The position numbers and the translations under genes are program-made. A DNA stretch of 48,442 nt. Origin: a virus. The notes below the pieces were generated by a model. That model was not told the DNA's origin. It made no database searches and worked only from the letters and a program-made list of their open reading frames with translations. The stretch covers positions 1 through 48,442 of IMG/VR virus record IMGVR_UViG_3300036826_000040. The stretch is one strand, 5' to 3'. Below are positions 22,001 through 31,445 of this stretch, in pieces. Position 1 is the first letter of the stretch. Each line of letters starts with the position of its first letter.

Positions 22001-24606
22001 GGCGCATCGGGCGGTAGGTAGTCCTTGCCCCCGCGAGACTGCTTGGCATAGTCCTGCGCCCAGTCGGTCTGAACCTCCTCGACCAGCAGGCGCTTCACGC
22101 CTTCGGCGTCCTTCCAGACCTGGAAGCGGACATGGCCGACGACGTTCTTCTTGCCCTCCCAGTGGAAGTACGCCTTCCCCTCGTACTGGCCCTCGGCAGC
22201 CTTCGCGTCCGGGAACTCGAAGGTGATCTCGTGGTACTCGCCCTGGCCGGGTTCGCGGGAGAGAAGCTGGGTGTGGTAGCCCATCGCCCCCTCGCCACCA
22301 GCGACCGGCGAGCCGCCCCACTGGGCCTGGTAGCCGTGGAAGCGAGCCTCGGACGTGTTGATGTAGTGCGTCTCCCGGATGTTCAGCCGGTTCAGCGGGG
22401 TGCCGATGTGCTGCATGAAGTCCCACTTCGAGACCTTGGCGTTCTTCCAGTTCTTGCCGTACTGCTCGAAGAACATCTGCTCCAGGTTCATGTCGGCGTA
22501 CTCGCGCGGGCTGGCCTCCTTCATCGCCGCTGCAACCTGGCCCGCCTGCCGGTACTCCTTGTCGCCCCACGCCTTCTCGAAGGCGCGCTGAGCGCGGGAG
22601 AAGTAGGACGAGTCGGGCATCTCGACCGTGTACTCGCCGTCCCACGTCCTGTCCGGGGGGAAGCGCTGAATCATCATCTCGTCCCCGAAGTCGGGGACGC
22701 GGCCCTGCTGGTAGAACACCTGGTTCGCTCGGTGGGCTAGCTGCGAGGGAGACATTCCCTTCGGGCTGCCGATGGCGTCCCGCCAGAAGGACTCCGGGTT
22801 CTCCGGGCGAGCGCTGCGCGCCATCCCGTCGGCTGCTGCGAGCGCGTCGTCGGCAGCCTGCGGATCCCAGCCAAGCTGCTCGACCATCGCCCGTCTCCAC
22901 GCTGCCCGCTCGGGTGCGTTCACCGGGCGGCTGTTGAGGTACTGGGTGATGAGACCCCGGCGGTTGTGCAGCATCCCGTCCGTCCCCGCCTTGGCGTCCG
23001 CCGCCATCCCCTCAACCTGGTGGATCTGACGCATGACCGCGTTCGCCTCGTCCGCGAACTCGGGGGCAATCTTGAAGATCGAGCGTCCGCTCCCGTCCTG
23101 GGCGTCGTGCTGGATCAGCCGACCCTCGGCGTCCCGCTCGCCCATCATCTTCAGTCGATCCCAGAGCTTCGTCAGTTGGCGGTCGTAGGTCTTGAAGCCC
23201 TGGCTGTCGTGGATGATCGTCTCGCCCACCTTGGTCGCCTGGCGCAGCGTGCCGATGGCGCGCTCGTAGCGAGCGTCGGGCTTGTACTTGATCGCCGCGT
23301 CGAGTCGCTTCAAGAGCGGCCCGCCGAAGCCGTACTGCTTCGCCTGGCGCAGCCAGTCGGCAAGCTGCGGGTCGTCGGCCGGGTTCGGCTTGTGGTCGTT
23401 GTACTCGGAGTGCAGGAAGTCGCGGAGGTCTTGCAGCTTCTTCGACGTGGCCGCATGATCGAAGGTGATGTTCCCGGCATCATCGACCGTGTGCTTGACG
23501 GTCTGCGCCTCCCAGAACAGGCGAGTGAGAGCCTCCTTCGGCAGTCCCTTCAGGCTTCCTGCATCGAGGATCGAGGCGGTGATCCGATCCAGGGTGCGCG
23601 GCAGGTCACGTCCAGCGGCTCGCGTCACCCTCGCCTTCGCACCGATCACGGGCAGATCCGGGTACGCCTTGGCGAGCGCGTCCAGGTCGCGCTGGATGTT
23701 CTGCCTGAGCGCCGAGGGCGAGTAGGGCTGGTCGGACTTCAGAAAGTCCTGGCCGGGATGCAGGTCGGTCGGTTCGTAGGTCGGCACTTCCAGGTGCCGA
23801 GTCGCGGCCCTGCCCTCCGTATAGATGCCGGGTCGCTTCGCCTCGCCCGCTGCGATCCGCACCTTCGTCCACGGCCCCGCCTCAGCGAAGGTCTTGCCGA
23901 AGGTCTCTAGCTGCTGGGTCGCTGCCAGCTTCGGCAGGTTGCCGCCGATGTCGCCAAGCTCGGAGATCGTCTTGGCGATGGCCGCTCCCTTTAGCGCGGG
24001 GCCGAGCACCATGAAGGCGTCGGCCAGGTTGAACAGCGGCGTCTGCCTGGCGTGCTTCTCCCAGTCCTTGCCGTAGCGGTTCTGGTAGTCATCCTTGATC
24101 GAGTGGTAGAGCATCGTCATCGTCTTGTGCATCCCGTACTTGTCGATGCTCTTGGCGAGGGCGAAGGGCGATTCGACCACGCCCTTGACGATGGAGCCGA
24201 GGTTCTTCGTGGACGACCACGGGTTCGCAGCAACGTCGATGGGTGAGGAGCCTGCGGCCTGAGCAGCGGTGGCGATGCCGCGCGTCCGCTTCGGCCCGCG
24301 CTTGGCGAGCACGGCCGGGATCGGCGCAGCAGCGATGTGGCCGAGGCGAACCGCGTCGCTCAGGTTCTTCGGAGCGGAGTGCGTGGACGCCCAGATGTGG
24401 GCTGGCACGGCCAGGAACGGAGTCGCCGCCATGAACGGGATCTCCCACGGATCCGGGTGCAGCAGGCTGTGGAGGAAGCCCCCGCCGCTGTCCTTCTTGG
24501 TCGGGGGTGGCGCGACGGACGGGGTAAACACGGGCCTGCGGATCGGCCCGGTCGGGCCGCTTCTCCGCGTCGTCCCCGAGCCTGTCAGACCTGGACGGCG
24601 GGGCAT
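18997..24606 (-). CDS. Giant polyvalent protein with zincin-like protease domain
   Basis: This 1,869-residue protein starts at ATG 24606. Around residue 840, LLVEEVQTDWAQDY is the conserved 'EVQSDW' segment of large phage polyvalent proteins. Near 1184, WIHELSHSAV has the HExxH zinc site followed by ENFARDFEWFV, a metallopeptidase domain of the same proteins. The C-terminal third (for example IIFLYPFLKASAKYP) is a helical domain often found at their ends. Such proteins are packaged and injected to act early in infection. Placement among virion genes agrees. The exact domains need profile searches; only the named motifs are visible. Confidence 0.8.
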   Translation of the reverse strand: MPRRPGLTGSGTTRRSGPTGPIRRPVFTPSVAPPPTKKDSGGGFLHSLLHPDPWEIPFMAATPFLAVPAHIWASTHSAPKNLSDAVRLGHIAAAPIPAVLAKRGPKRTRGIATAAQAAGSSPIDVAANPWSSTKNLGSIVKGVVESPFALAKSIDKYGMHKTMTMLYHSIKDDYQNRYGKDWEKHARQTPLFNLADAFMVLGPALKGAAIAKTISELGDIGGNLPKLAATQQLETFGKTFAEAGPWTKVRIAAGEAKRPGIYTEGRAATRHLEVPTYEPTDLHPGQDFLKSDQPYSPSALRQNIQRDLDALAKAYPDLPVIGAKARVTRAAGRDLPRTLDRITASILDAGSLKGLPKEALTRLFWEAQTVKHTVDDAGNITFDHAATSKKLQDLRDFLHSEYNDHKPNPADDPQLADWLRQAKQYGFGGPLLKRLDAAIKYKPDARYERAIGTLRQATKVGETIIHDSQGFKTYDRQLTKLWDRLKMMGERDAEGRLIQHDAQDGSGRSIFKIAPEFADEANAVMRQIHQVEGMAADAKAGTDGMLHNRRGLITQYLNSRPVNAPERAAWRRAMVEQLGWDPQAADDALAAADGMARSARPENPESFWRDAIGSPKGMSPSQLAHRANQVFYQQGRVPDFGDEMMIQRFPPDRTWDGEYTVEMPDSSYFSRAQRAFEKAWGDKEYRQAGQVAAAMKEASPREYADMNLEQMFFEQYGKNWKNAKVSKWDFMQHIGTPLNRLNIRETHYINTSEARFHGYQAQWGGSPVAGGEGAMGYHTQLLSREPGQGEYHEITFEFPDAKAAEGQYEGKAYFHWEGKKNVVGHVRFQVWKDAEGVKRLLVEEVQTDWAQDYAKQSRGGKDYLPPDAPEQIAWHQKRDEINTRVGQAHRDHEAALRHKNMRRAEVDSAQRLTADPYGEMGPEDHAFAQDQLDEAKRLHEEASAAAVRSKQALRDVNEEFKAHMKARPPSIPKPPMSRDAAIRLGVNRILRYAAENDVDEVLIVDPAVQHARNMVIPSDMRDYFAKLHDPNISEEEWRRLYRDLEHEYQGMLEGSFLPGQEPLNARVALKNVRERLTEETPYTREYKGEIQQLIEKHTGMKGEYVEKAYLGHLGTEGGFLSKSGKLPAYVVKMTEEGKAKALEADYLFQKQPEWGKLPRGANEMLANKGQRLIHLFQKADISTWIHELSHSAVWDLSAEDRSVLSHYYGEGKRLDQWDNAAHENFARDFEWFVRQGAVRVPRAVQAVFERIRAWMQRAYRQTKAENPEKEIPQEVQDVFQKMLFPESDTPDIFMPHRAASPDLTGARMSRGVPRATRTVGDFVPSTIPLFAKNNLGLLRSGLINDDPRLLIEHVNRLVGLQKANQLREFLLENSRPYLRHEPPPDFEHEYIIKTAGTNPNKALYDAIESAETPSDVRSAIKEFMDENVVQNRTEFNKAISEWRGDQQLYVIDKRIVDMLFRQVTGRKPGAPTRMPANVQRVMDTGLNSIRALLLYANPGFYVANAAGNFGMMMFNDPVAIKYLGPALKEAVKASEIGVPGSDRFTMAAKGVDPVFQRVATEMGRGPTAGGLAIPEKILGREGGFRARGRGMQAVENIDYRLGRFGHGAGAIVDDAFRVAAWRREAEKLGYKSDADVTKLLDQANEDARKGLKFQADSKAIRDLRSIRDKAEQLMLDFDSMSPFERDYLARIIFLYPFLKASAKYPVMYAGEHPFTFGATMAASNQGQQFANQILGPPPDLPAWAQGYARTPFGMVNVGSIDQLSMLSSELQSALSVAHGQPPDVGINRPFQYLHPGIQLADELLRRQNRYGRESSYGDILRTDFPAPAWLSAYWRQPSDVYSDKSKLAAFLRSLRLVPFGVNQNYGAGG

Positions 24607-24609
24607 GGC

Positions 24610-26448
24610 CTACGGGTTCGCGGGGCGGGGAACGTACCCGGTGTTGTAGGAGGTCGAGAACTTCTGGCCCGAGAGCATCTGCGCGATCCAGTTGTCGGCC
24701 ACCTGGTCGTTGCCCTTGTCGAGGGCGCGGCGGATCATCACGACCATGCGCTCGTACTCGGAATTGCCGAAGTGCTTACGGAGCGCAGCCTGCTCCTCGG
24801 TCGAGAAGATCGGCCGACCCTGGTTCCCGCGCTCCCACAGTTCGTTCAGCATATTGCGGGCCTGGTCGCGCTTGTAGCCCATTCGGGTTAGCTGCGCGAG
24901 CGCCTTCGGGTAGGTCTCGAAGCCCTTACCCCAGGTCTTAGGATCCTGCGGGTCGAAGCCCGGAGCCTGCCACGCCGGGACGCGCCTGCCAGGAGACCCC
25001 GCCCTGGTCTTGGTGGCCGGGTGTGCTCCGACCGTTTTGTAGCCGTAGAAGGCGGTCTGGATGTAGTCGTGCGCCTTCATCGCCGTGGTCGCAGACGGAG
25101 GCTTCGCCGCCGTCGCCTTGTCCAAGTAGGAGGAGGGGATCCACTTCTTGTTCGCGTCCAGCACCGGGTTGCCCTGCTTGTCCACGACATGCCCGAGCGC
25201 GCGGGAGCGGTTTACGTCGATGGCTCCGTTGGCGACCTGATCCTTCAACGCCTGACGCATGTAGTTCGCCTGGGCCAGCTTGTTGCGCGCGTCGGCCACG
25301 GACTGCGCCAGCGTCAGCCGCCCGGAGGCGAGATCGACCTGAGCCGCCTTGTACTTCGCGCCGACCTTGGCGTTGTAGGCGCTGGTGGCCGCGTTCTGTG
25401 CGGAGATCCCGATGCGCTGCTGAGCCTGCCTCGCCGTGATCGCGTCGCGGGCAGCCTGCGCGTTCAGCTTGGCGACAGCCTGCTGGTTCGCCTGCTTCTG
25501 CGCGATCAAGCCCTGGACGAGGGTGAGCGACTTCACGCGGGCGTCGTTCGCGTCGCTCATGTACTGGTGGTAGAGGTCGAGCCGCCCTGCGGCCAGCGAG
25601 TTGATCGCCTGCGATTCGTTGTCGTTGATCTGCTTCATCGAGTTCATCAGCGTGGCCGAGGCTTCCTCGGTGACGCGCTGCGCGTCCGAGCCGATCATCC
25701 CGGCGAGACCGAAGTTCGCCGCCTCGCCCTGGGTCTTGAACATCTGGGAGCCGAGCGTCCCTGCCCGGTAGTCCTCGACTCCACGCTGGGTCTCGCCTCC
25801 CACACCGAAGGTGCCGCCCTCAGCAACCGGGGCGTTACCGAGGGAGGCGAGTCCCGCGTTCGCGGCGGACACGTCGCCAGCCGTTGCGCCCGCTGCGTTC
25901 TTCGAGAGCGCGTGCGACAGCCCGCTGATCTCCCCTGCTGCGGCATTGAACTCGCCGCCGACCGCGCCGAACAGATCCTTCGACATGGCAGCGGCAGCCT
26001 GGCCCGCGAGCGACTGGCCCTGCATCTGGGCCATCGCGTCCGCGCGCTGACGCGCGTACATGTCGTCAATCATCTTCTGCTGCGCCGCCATCTGAGCGTT
26101 GATCTCGCGGTTGACGCGAGCCTCCTGGTCGGCGGGCGACTCGATGGTGCCGTATATCTGCTTGATGAGCGAGTCGATGGTCGCCCCGCCGCCCGTGCTC
26201 TTGGTGACGGTCGTGCCCGTTGCGGGTGCTCCCGTTCCTGGCACCGTGTAGTACCCCGATCCCTGCTTGAAGCGGAGCAACTGGTTCTGGGGCAGCGCCC
26301 ACGGGTGCGGATCCAGCTTGCTCCCCGGTGCGTAGGTGTGGAAGCCTCCGACCGGGGCGAAGCTCGGGCTAGCCGGGAGGTTGGTCGGCCCCCAGCGAGG
26401 GCCGTACTTGTCCGCGACGTAGTTCGGGTAGGCCAGTCCGCTCGACAT
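24610..26448 (-). CDS. Internal virion (ejection-type) protein
   Basis: This 612-residue protein starts at ATG 26448 right after the preceding stop. From about residue 90 to 400 it is almost entirely Ala/Gln-rich helix (QEARVNREINAQMAAQQKM, NNESQ-type repeats), like podovirus internal core proteins. The N- and C-termini are Pro/Gly-rich. It is probably injected or forms a core; inferred from position and composition. Confidence 0.6.
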   Translation of the reverse strand: MSSGLAYPNYVADKYGPRWGPTNLPASPSFAPVGGFHTYAPGSKLDPHPWALPQNQLLRFKQGSGYYTVPGTGAPATGTTVTKSTGGGATIDSLIKQIYGTIESPADQEARVNREINAQMAAQQKMIDDMYARQRADAMAQMQGQSLAGQAAAAMSKDLFGAVGGEFNAAAGEISGLSHALSKNAAGATAGDVSAANAGLASLGNAPVAEGGTFGVGGETQRGVEDYRAGTLGSQMFKTQGEAANFGLAGMIGSDAQRVTEEASATLMNSMKQINDNESQAINSLAAGRLDLYHQYMSDANDARVKSLTLVQGLIAQKQANQQAVAKLNAQAARDAITARQAQQRIGISAQNAATSAYNAKVGAKYKAAQVDLASGRLTLAQSVADARNKLAQANYMRQALKDQVANGAIDVNRSRALGHVVDKQGNPVLDANKKWIPSSYLDKATAAKPPSATTAMKAHDYIQTAFYGYKTVGAHPATKTRAGSPGRRVPAWQAPGFDPQDPKTWGKGFETYPKALAQLTRMGYKRDQARNMLNELWERGNQGRPIFSTEEQAALRKHFGNSEYERMVVMIRRALDKGNDQVADNWIAQMLSGQKFSTSYNTGYVPRPANP

Positions 26449-27378
26449 CTACCAAGGGGTCGAGACCGTGCCCTGGCGCTTCATCCAGTCGTACAGGTAC
26501 GAGCCGGTGTTCGCCCAGTCCTGCTCGACGGGGGCCATGATGTCGGAGATGTAGGAGTCCAGCGCAGGCACGTTGTACTGCTCGGGCTGGGCCGGGGTCG
26601 GCGGGTACATCTGGGCAAGCCGCTGAGCCGCAGCGAAGCGCGCCTGCTCGACGCCCTGGGCAAGCTGGAGCTTCAGGTTCGTCAGGTTTGCCAAGCCCTG
26701 CTGACCTCCCGAGAGGAAGTTTCTCAGACCCTCGTAGCGCGCCTGCTCAGCCTGGTTGATCGTGTCGGTCGCGGTGGCGGTCGTCGTCCCACCGAGCGAC
26801 AGACCGGAGGAGGCGAGCAGCGCGTCGTTGACGGCGTTCGTCTTTTCCTCCTGCTGCTTGATCTGCGAGTAGGCGCTGTACTTGTTGTCGATGGCCTTCT
26901 GGATCGTGTCCTTGTCGATGTACTTCGAGAAGTCCCCGAGGCCGTTCTGCTTCATGTCCCCGGAGTAGCCGAGGTCGATGAAGCTCTGGCGAAGCTGGTT
27001 CTGGAACTGCGAGCGGGCCGCAGCCATCTGCGAGGCCATCGCGCTTTCGGCTGCCGAGACCTCCCAGGAGCCGCCGATCATCGAGGAGTAGTCGGGCGTG
27101 TAGGCCGCGACCGCAGGGTGATAGAACTGCGAGACGTCGATGCTCGGCCCCTGCGCGGGTGTGACCTGCGCGCCCTGCTGGTCGGCAGGCACTCCGGGCG
27201 GGTGGTAGTAGCCGCCCCCAGGCGGGCCTCCCGGCTTCGGGATCCCCGTGCCGCCGCTGATCTGTGGCCCTGGATACTTGAAGGGCATGAACTGACCACC
27301 GGACGCCCCTGCCATCCTCGCGTAGCTGGACTGGAGGTAGGGGTTGTTTTTGCCGATGGTTAGCTGCGGCACAGCCAT
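26449..27378 (-). CDS. Internal virion or ejection-related protein
   Basis: This 309-residue protein starts at ATG 27378. Gly/Pro-rich first third (GGTGIPKPGGPPGGGYYHPPG), then helical with Ala/Gln stretches. It ends next to the 612-residue protein's start (TAG then ATG), suggesting they act together. No enzyme motif. Confidence 0.55.
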   Translation of the reverse strand: MAVPQLTIGKNNPYLQSSYARMAGASGGQFMPFKYPGPQISGGTGIPKPGGPPGGGYYHPPGVPADQQGAQVTPAQGPSIDVSQFYHPAVAAYTPDYSSMIGGSWEVSAAESAMASQMAAARSQFQNQLRQSFIDLGYSGDMKQNGLGDFSKYIDKDTIQKAIDNKYSAYSQIKQQEEKTNAVNDALLASSGLSLGGTTTATATDTINQAEQARYEGLRNFLSGGQQGLANLTNLKLQLAQGVEQARFAAAQRLAQMYPPTPAQPEQYNVPALDSYISDIMAPVEQDWANTGSYLYDWMKRQGTVSTPW

Positions 27379-27408
27379 GCCGAGAGTGTACGGCGGGCAG
27401 AGGACGAA

Positions 27409-28236
27409 CTACGTGGCCGAGGACTTGCCTGTGGTGATGACGTACTGGACGCCCGCGTAGCCGGGTGTGTCCGTGTTGTAGCCGCCCGAGGTCGAACCGG
27501 AGAAGGAGTGCGAGTGCGAACCGCCCGTGGGGATCGAAACCCCGTGCGTGTGCGAGCCGCCCGACCCGGTGCTCGACGGCTGGAGGATCGGCACCATCAC
27601 GCCCGACGTGCCAGCAGAGAAGTCCGACCAGTAGTTGCCACCGTTCGTGTGCTGGTGGTTCGGGGAAGCATCGGTCGAACCGGAGTGGCCGTGCGTCCCG
27701 CCCGAGGCCGACCCGGAGAAATCGTGGTGGTGGAACGGCCCGCCTCTGTTTCCCAGCCCCTTGCCATCCGTCTTGGCGAGCGAGACCGCCGAGCCGATCC
27801 CGTACAGCGCCCTGTCTCGGAGGTCGGGGACGTTGAAGGTGGTCGTCCCGTCGCCGTTCCCCCAGGAGATCCCGATGGCGTCGTACAACTCGGAGTAGTC
27901 GGTGCGGGAGACGGGGTTGCCGTTGCAGAGCAGGCAGTCCTTCCCGAAGCTACTGCTGGCGTAGGGCAGGATGATCCCCGCTGGCAGCAGCGACGGATTG
28001 GTGGTGCCGCCGCCCGCGCCGCCGCCGATGATCTGACTCGGACTGATCTTGATGTCCGAGTTCTCGATGAAGTCCTCCAGCCAGCGGCGGAACTCGATGG
28101 GGAAGTAAGTCGGATCCCCGAGCAGCTTGACGACGAGCTTCTGCTCCTCCTCGGTGAGGGCAACGGTCGAGCCTTCGCCGGGAGTGACGTGGAAGGAAGT
28201 GCCGCCCCCCGTCCCTTCGCCGGGGCCGCTGCTCAC
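27409..28236 (-). CDS. Tail-collar-domain receptor-binding protein
   Basis: This 275-residue protein starts at GTG 28236 (GTGA overlap). Residues ~88-140 match the phage tail collar domain (LPAGIILPYASSSFGKDCLLCNG, YSELYDAIGISWGNGDGTTT, FNVPDLRDRAL). The C-terminal region is His/Gly/Ser-rich with repeats such as HSHSFSG and HGHSG, as in metal-binding fibre tips. It likely contacts the host surface. Confidence 0.85.
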   Translation of the reverse strand: MSSGPGEGTGGGTSFHVTPGEGSTVALTEEEQKLVVKLLGDPTYFPIEFRRWLEDFIENSDIKISPSQIIGGGAGGGTTNPSLLPAGIILPYASSSFGKDCLLCNGNPVSRTDYSELYDAIGISWGNGDGTTTFNVPDLRDRALYGIGSAVSLAKTDGKGLGNRGGPFHHHDFSGSASGGTHGHSGSTDASPNHQHTNGGNYWSDFSAGTSGVMVPILQPSSTGSGGSHTHGVSIPTGGSHSHSFSGSTSGGYNTDTPGYAGVQYVITTGKSSAT

Positions 28237-29855
28237 GTCACCCGGCTACCGTCGAGCGGCCAGTTCTCGACAGCGATGTCGTAGAGGCGCGAGATGTGCG
28301 TGGGCACGACCTGCTCGATGTGAACCTGGATCCCGTAGCCGGGGCGTCCGAGCGGCAGCCGCTTGCGGTCGTACATCAGCGAGTAGGGCAGCCCGTTCGT
28401 ATTCGCGGGAAGCTGCCCCATCTCCACGAAGGAGTCGAGGATGACCGGGGTAAGGCGGTAGCCAACCCTGAGCACGGGAGCCTTCGGATCGGCGGGCGAC
28501 TGGATCTGGGTGGCGTGCGAGACGTAGACGGAGCGCAGCCTGCGCTGGCCGCGAGCGCCGAGCGGCACCCAGGCAGTCGTGATCCTCGGCAGGACGGGAA
28601 GCTGGTTGCCGTCCACGGCGAGCGGGAACGAAGCCGGGTTGGAGAAGTCGGGATCCATGTCGGTCAGGCCCGTGAAGATCGGGGAGACCCTGGCGAGCCG
28701 GTAGGCGTAGGCGGCGTTCTGGTTCATGTAGTCGGAGCCGAACCAGAGTTGCTCCGCGCCCGTGGTCGAGGGGATGTAGCAGGTGCCGCTCATGTTCGTC
28801 AGCCGATACCAGGTGCGGTCTGCGAGGTCGCAGACGAACACGAACGGCCTGCTCTCGCGGATGGTCGAGTCGTCCCACTGGGTCAGGATCGAGCAGAACA
28901 GCTTGTTCAGGTAGATGCCGCAGGAGACCTGCGTGCCCGCCCGTTTCAGCGCGTACAGGTAGCGCCACACCTGGCCGACCCCGCCCTGGTCGGTGAGCGA
29001 GCGGATCGTACTGCCGTCCGTGAGCATGACGCCGTGCGAGTTCGCCCAGATCAGGTTCTCCTGCCAGGCGACAACCGAGGCTGGATCGACGCAGCCGTAC
29101 TGCTCGGAGAAGGTGTCGGAGGTCGTGTCCATCCCGTCGCGCTGGGTCAGCACTCCGTCCGGGGGGATGTTCCCGCCCTTGATCCTGGAGGTCATCCCGT
29201 CGTGGAACACGATGCAGACGTTCGCCATCGGGCCGAGCGCGGTGATCGAGCGCCCGAAGCCGAGCGAGGCTCCCGTCACCCAGTCCCCCTTCGGGCCGTT
29301 CGGCGTCTTGGATCCGTAGGGCGGTGCCCAGCGCACGTACTCCGGGTTGGCCGGGTCGCCCGCCGCCAGTAGCCTGCCCTTCCAGACGCAGAGCAGCTTC
29401 GCCTTCGGCACGTTCGCTCCTCCGAGCGCGGTGATCGTCAGGTTCGTGCCGTCAAAGTTGACGAACTTCGGGTTGGCGAGACCCTGCGCGTCCGCCCAGT
29501 ACACGGAGTCGAAGTAGAAGCGCCCGTTGTGCAGGGTGGAGGCGAACAGCGCGCCGACCGAGGTTGCTGGGGCAGCATTCCCCCCGGTCGTCCGAGGCTG
29601 GTCGTACAGCGTCGGGCCAGCGTGGACGAGCAGCTTCTCGCCCGCCTTGTAAACGGCGTCGTAGCCTGACCAGACTGGCCCTGCCAGGGCAGTCTGGGTC
29701 AGGTACGTCCACGGCCCCCGGCCTTCAAGCTGCGCCCCGCGCTGGGAGGGGATGTAGTCCACCAGATCCCAGACGTAGCCCTTCGGCATCTGGTCGAGCG
29801 AGAAGTCGCGGGCCATCCCCTTGACGTCGCCAAGGATGCTCTGCGGTCTCGCCAC
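28233..29855 (-). CDS. Tail nozzle-like beta-propeller protein
   Basis: This 540-residue protein starts at GTG 29855. Repeated segments of the type LLVHAGPTLYD, GRFYFDSVYW, KLLCVWKGRLLAAG, ENLIWANSHGVML and LFCSILTQWDD suggest a propeller as in podovirus nozzle proteins (T7 gp12, P22 gp10). Its place next to the adaptor supports this. Assignment is from fold pattern and order. Confidence 0.6.
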   Translation of the reverse strand: MARPQSILGDVKGMARDFSLDQMPKGYVWDLVDYIPSQRGAQLEGRGPWTYLTQTALAGPVWSGYDAVYKAGEKLLVHAGPTLYDQPRTTGGNAAPATSVGALFASTLHNGRFYFDSVYWADAQGLANPKFVNFDGTNLTITALGGANVPKAKLLCVWKGRLLAAGDPANPEYVRWAPPYGSKTPNGPKGDWVTGASLGFGRSITALGPMANVCIVFHDGMTSRIKGGNIPPDGVLTQRDGMDTTSDTFSEQYGCVDPASVVAWQENLIWANSHGVMLTDGSTIRSLTDQGGVGQVWRYLYALKRAGTQVSCGIYLNKLFCSILTQWDDSTIRESRPFVFVCDLADRTWYRLTNMSGTCYIPSTTGAEQLWFGSDYMNQNAAYAYRLARVSPIFTGLTDMDPDFSNPASFPLAVDGNQLPVLPRITTAWVPLGARGQRRLRSVYVSHATQIQSPADPKAPVLRVGYRLTPVILDSFVEMGQLPANTNGLPYSLMYDRKRLPLGRPGYGIQVHIEQVVPTHISRLYDIAVENWPLDGSRVT

Positions 29856-30539
29856 CTAGCCCCCGATGTAGTCGAGTGAGATACCGACCGTGCCGATGTT
29901 CCCGGCCATGTCGCGGCGCGGGAAGCCGTGCGGGGTGACGCGCTTGGTCAGGATCTTCTTGATCTTCGAGATGTCCCCCGCGTCCCCGTCCTTGCCCTCG
30001 TAGGCGACCCGCCACTTCTCGCCCATCGCGGACTGCTCGTGCTGGGTGTACTCGCCCGCCTTCCAGCAGGCGTAGTTGATGACGGCAGGATGGAACTCGG
30101 CAGCCAGCCCTCCGTAGTTCGGTGTCGAGCAGTCGTCCGAGGGTGAGGACATCGCGGTCGGGCGAAAGATCCCGTATGCCTTCACCTGGGTATCGACCGA
30201 AGCAACCGGGCTGACCCAGAGCAGCGGCTCCTCGTAGGCGAACCCCGAAGCTCCGCTCGACTGTGCGGCGGTGATGTCCTCGCGGGTCATCCGCTGGAGG
30301 AAGTTGCCGTTCGCATCCTGGATGTCGAGCAGGGCGAGGATGTCCGTGGACATGTCGTGGATCGCCACACCCCCGGTCAAGGTCAGGGTGATGACGCGCG
30401 TGTACGGGCGGGTGCGAACGAGGATGTCGAGCACGCCCTCGTTCAGATACGCCTTGATGAACACGCCCTCGTCGTGGGAGATGACTTCCTGCATCCCGAG
30501 CGTGTACTTCACCCGGTCGATCATCGTCTGGAAGTTCAT
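29856..30539 (-). CDS. Head-tail adaptor protein
   Basis: This 227-residue protein starts at ATG 30539. N-terminal MIDRVKYTLGMQE and AYLNEGVLDILVRTRPYT, with a helical C-terminus, agree with podovirus adaptor proteins that sit between portal and nozzle. It lies next to the nozzle-like gene. Confidence 0.65.
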   Translation of the reverse strand: MNFQTMIDRVKYTLGMQEVISHDEGVFIKAYLNEGVLDILVRTRPYTRVITLTLTGGVAIHDMSTDILALLDIQDANGNFLQRMTREDITAAQSSGASGFAYEEPLLWVSPVASVDTQVKAYGIFRPTAMSSPSDDCSTPNYGGLAAEFHPAVINYACWKAGEYTQHEQSAMGEKWRVAYEGKDGDAGDISKIKKILTKRVTPHGFPRRDMAGNIGTVGISLDYIGG

Positions 30540-31445
30540 TCAGGCCACCTTGATCGCAGTCATTGAGGTCGAACCTGGGTTGCCCGCGTTGACGACGAGT
30601 GCCGCCTTCGCAGTAGCCCCCGCACGGGTGGAGAAGTTCTGCATCTTCAGGCTGATCCCGCCAGCACCAACGACGATCTGGGCGACCAGTGGGAACGAGA
30701 GAGCCTGTGAAGCGGCAATGGCGTATGCCTCGGCAGCAGCATAGATCGTGGTTCCGTCATAGAGCCTCACGGCGACGTTGCCGCTGCCGCCCGCCCCCAT
30801 CTGAATGTCGATCTGGCCGACGATCACCCAGGTTCCCTGGGTGAGTGCGAACGCAGGGCCAGGAGCGGGTAGCACGATGTCAGTCCAGGTATTCGCGGCG
30901 CTGACTGCCGTGTCTGCGGCTGCCGCCGCGCTCAGGGTGGTGAGACCGCCAGCGCCGGTTGACCAGGGCTGCGGCGTCTCGCCCGTGGTCGGGCGCAGCG
31001 CCATGTAGCTGACGCCGTTGTAGATGACGACATCGCCTTCCTTGTAGGCGGTCGCCCCTGCGTAGCTCCCCGCCCAGCGCAGGTCGATAGAGACGGGAAG
31101 CTGGGCGCTCGGGATCTTCCCCCCTGAGTCGAGCGAGGCATAGCCGTTCGCCACACCCTTGTTCGCCGTTGCCTCCTTCGCAGACAGCGCTGCTGTCAGC
31201 CCCGAGACGTCGGCCTGGGTGATGGCTGACCAGACCATCGCCCCGCTCGACCCCTTGATCCACTGGCCGTTGACGACCGCCGGGATGTCGGGCATCGCCT
31301 CCTCAGCGGCGAGCCGGGTGTCGAGGCCGTTGATCGCGGTGGCGTGCTGGCCGATGGCCGTGTCGATCTTGTCCATGTGCGCTTCGTCAACCGGGGTCAC
31401 GTTGTCCACCCAGTCAGTCGGCGTGTACGCAGGAACGAGGGTCAT
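30540..31445 (-). CDS. Tail or head fibre protein
   Basis: This 301-residue protein starts at ATG 31445. DKIDTAIGQHATAINGLDTRLAAEE is a short trimeric coil, then DLRWAGSYAGATAYKEGDVVIYNGVSYMAL resembles a carbohydrate-binding module found in phage fibres. Low-complexity Ala-rich C-terminus. ATGA overlap with the next gene. Confidence 0.6.
   Translation of the reverse strand: MTLVPAYTPTDWVDNVTPVDEAHMDKIDTAIGQHATAINGLDTRLAAEEAMPDIPAVVNGQWIKGSSGAMVWSAITQADVSGLTAALSAKEATANKGVANGYASLDSGGKIPSAQLPVSIDLRWAGSYAGATAYKEGDVVIYNGVSYMALRPTTGETPQPWSTGAGGLTTLSAAAAADTAVSAANTWTDIVLPAPGPAFALTQGTWVIVGQIDIQMGAGGSGNVAVRLYDGTTIYAAAEAYAIAASQALSFPLVAQIVVGAGGISLKMQNFSTRAGATAKAALVVNAGNPGSTSMTAIKVA

Noticed and set aside
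25021-27363. A 780-codon plus-strand frame opposite two virion genes
   Set aside because: Long antisense frames are expected with high G/C in third positions; composition is typical of a shadow and no start signal is present.
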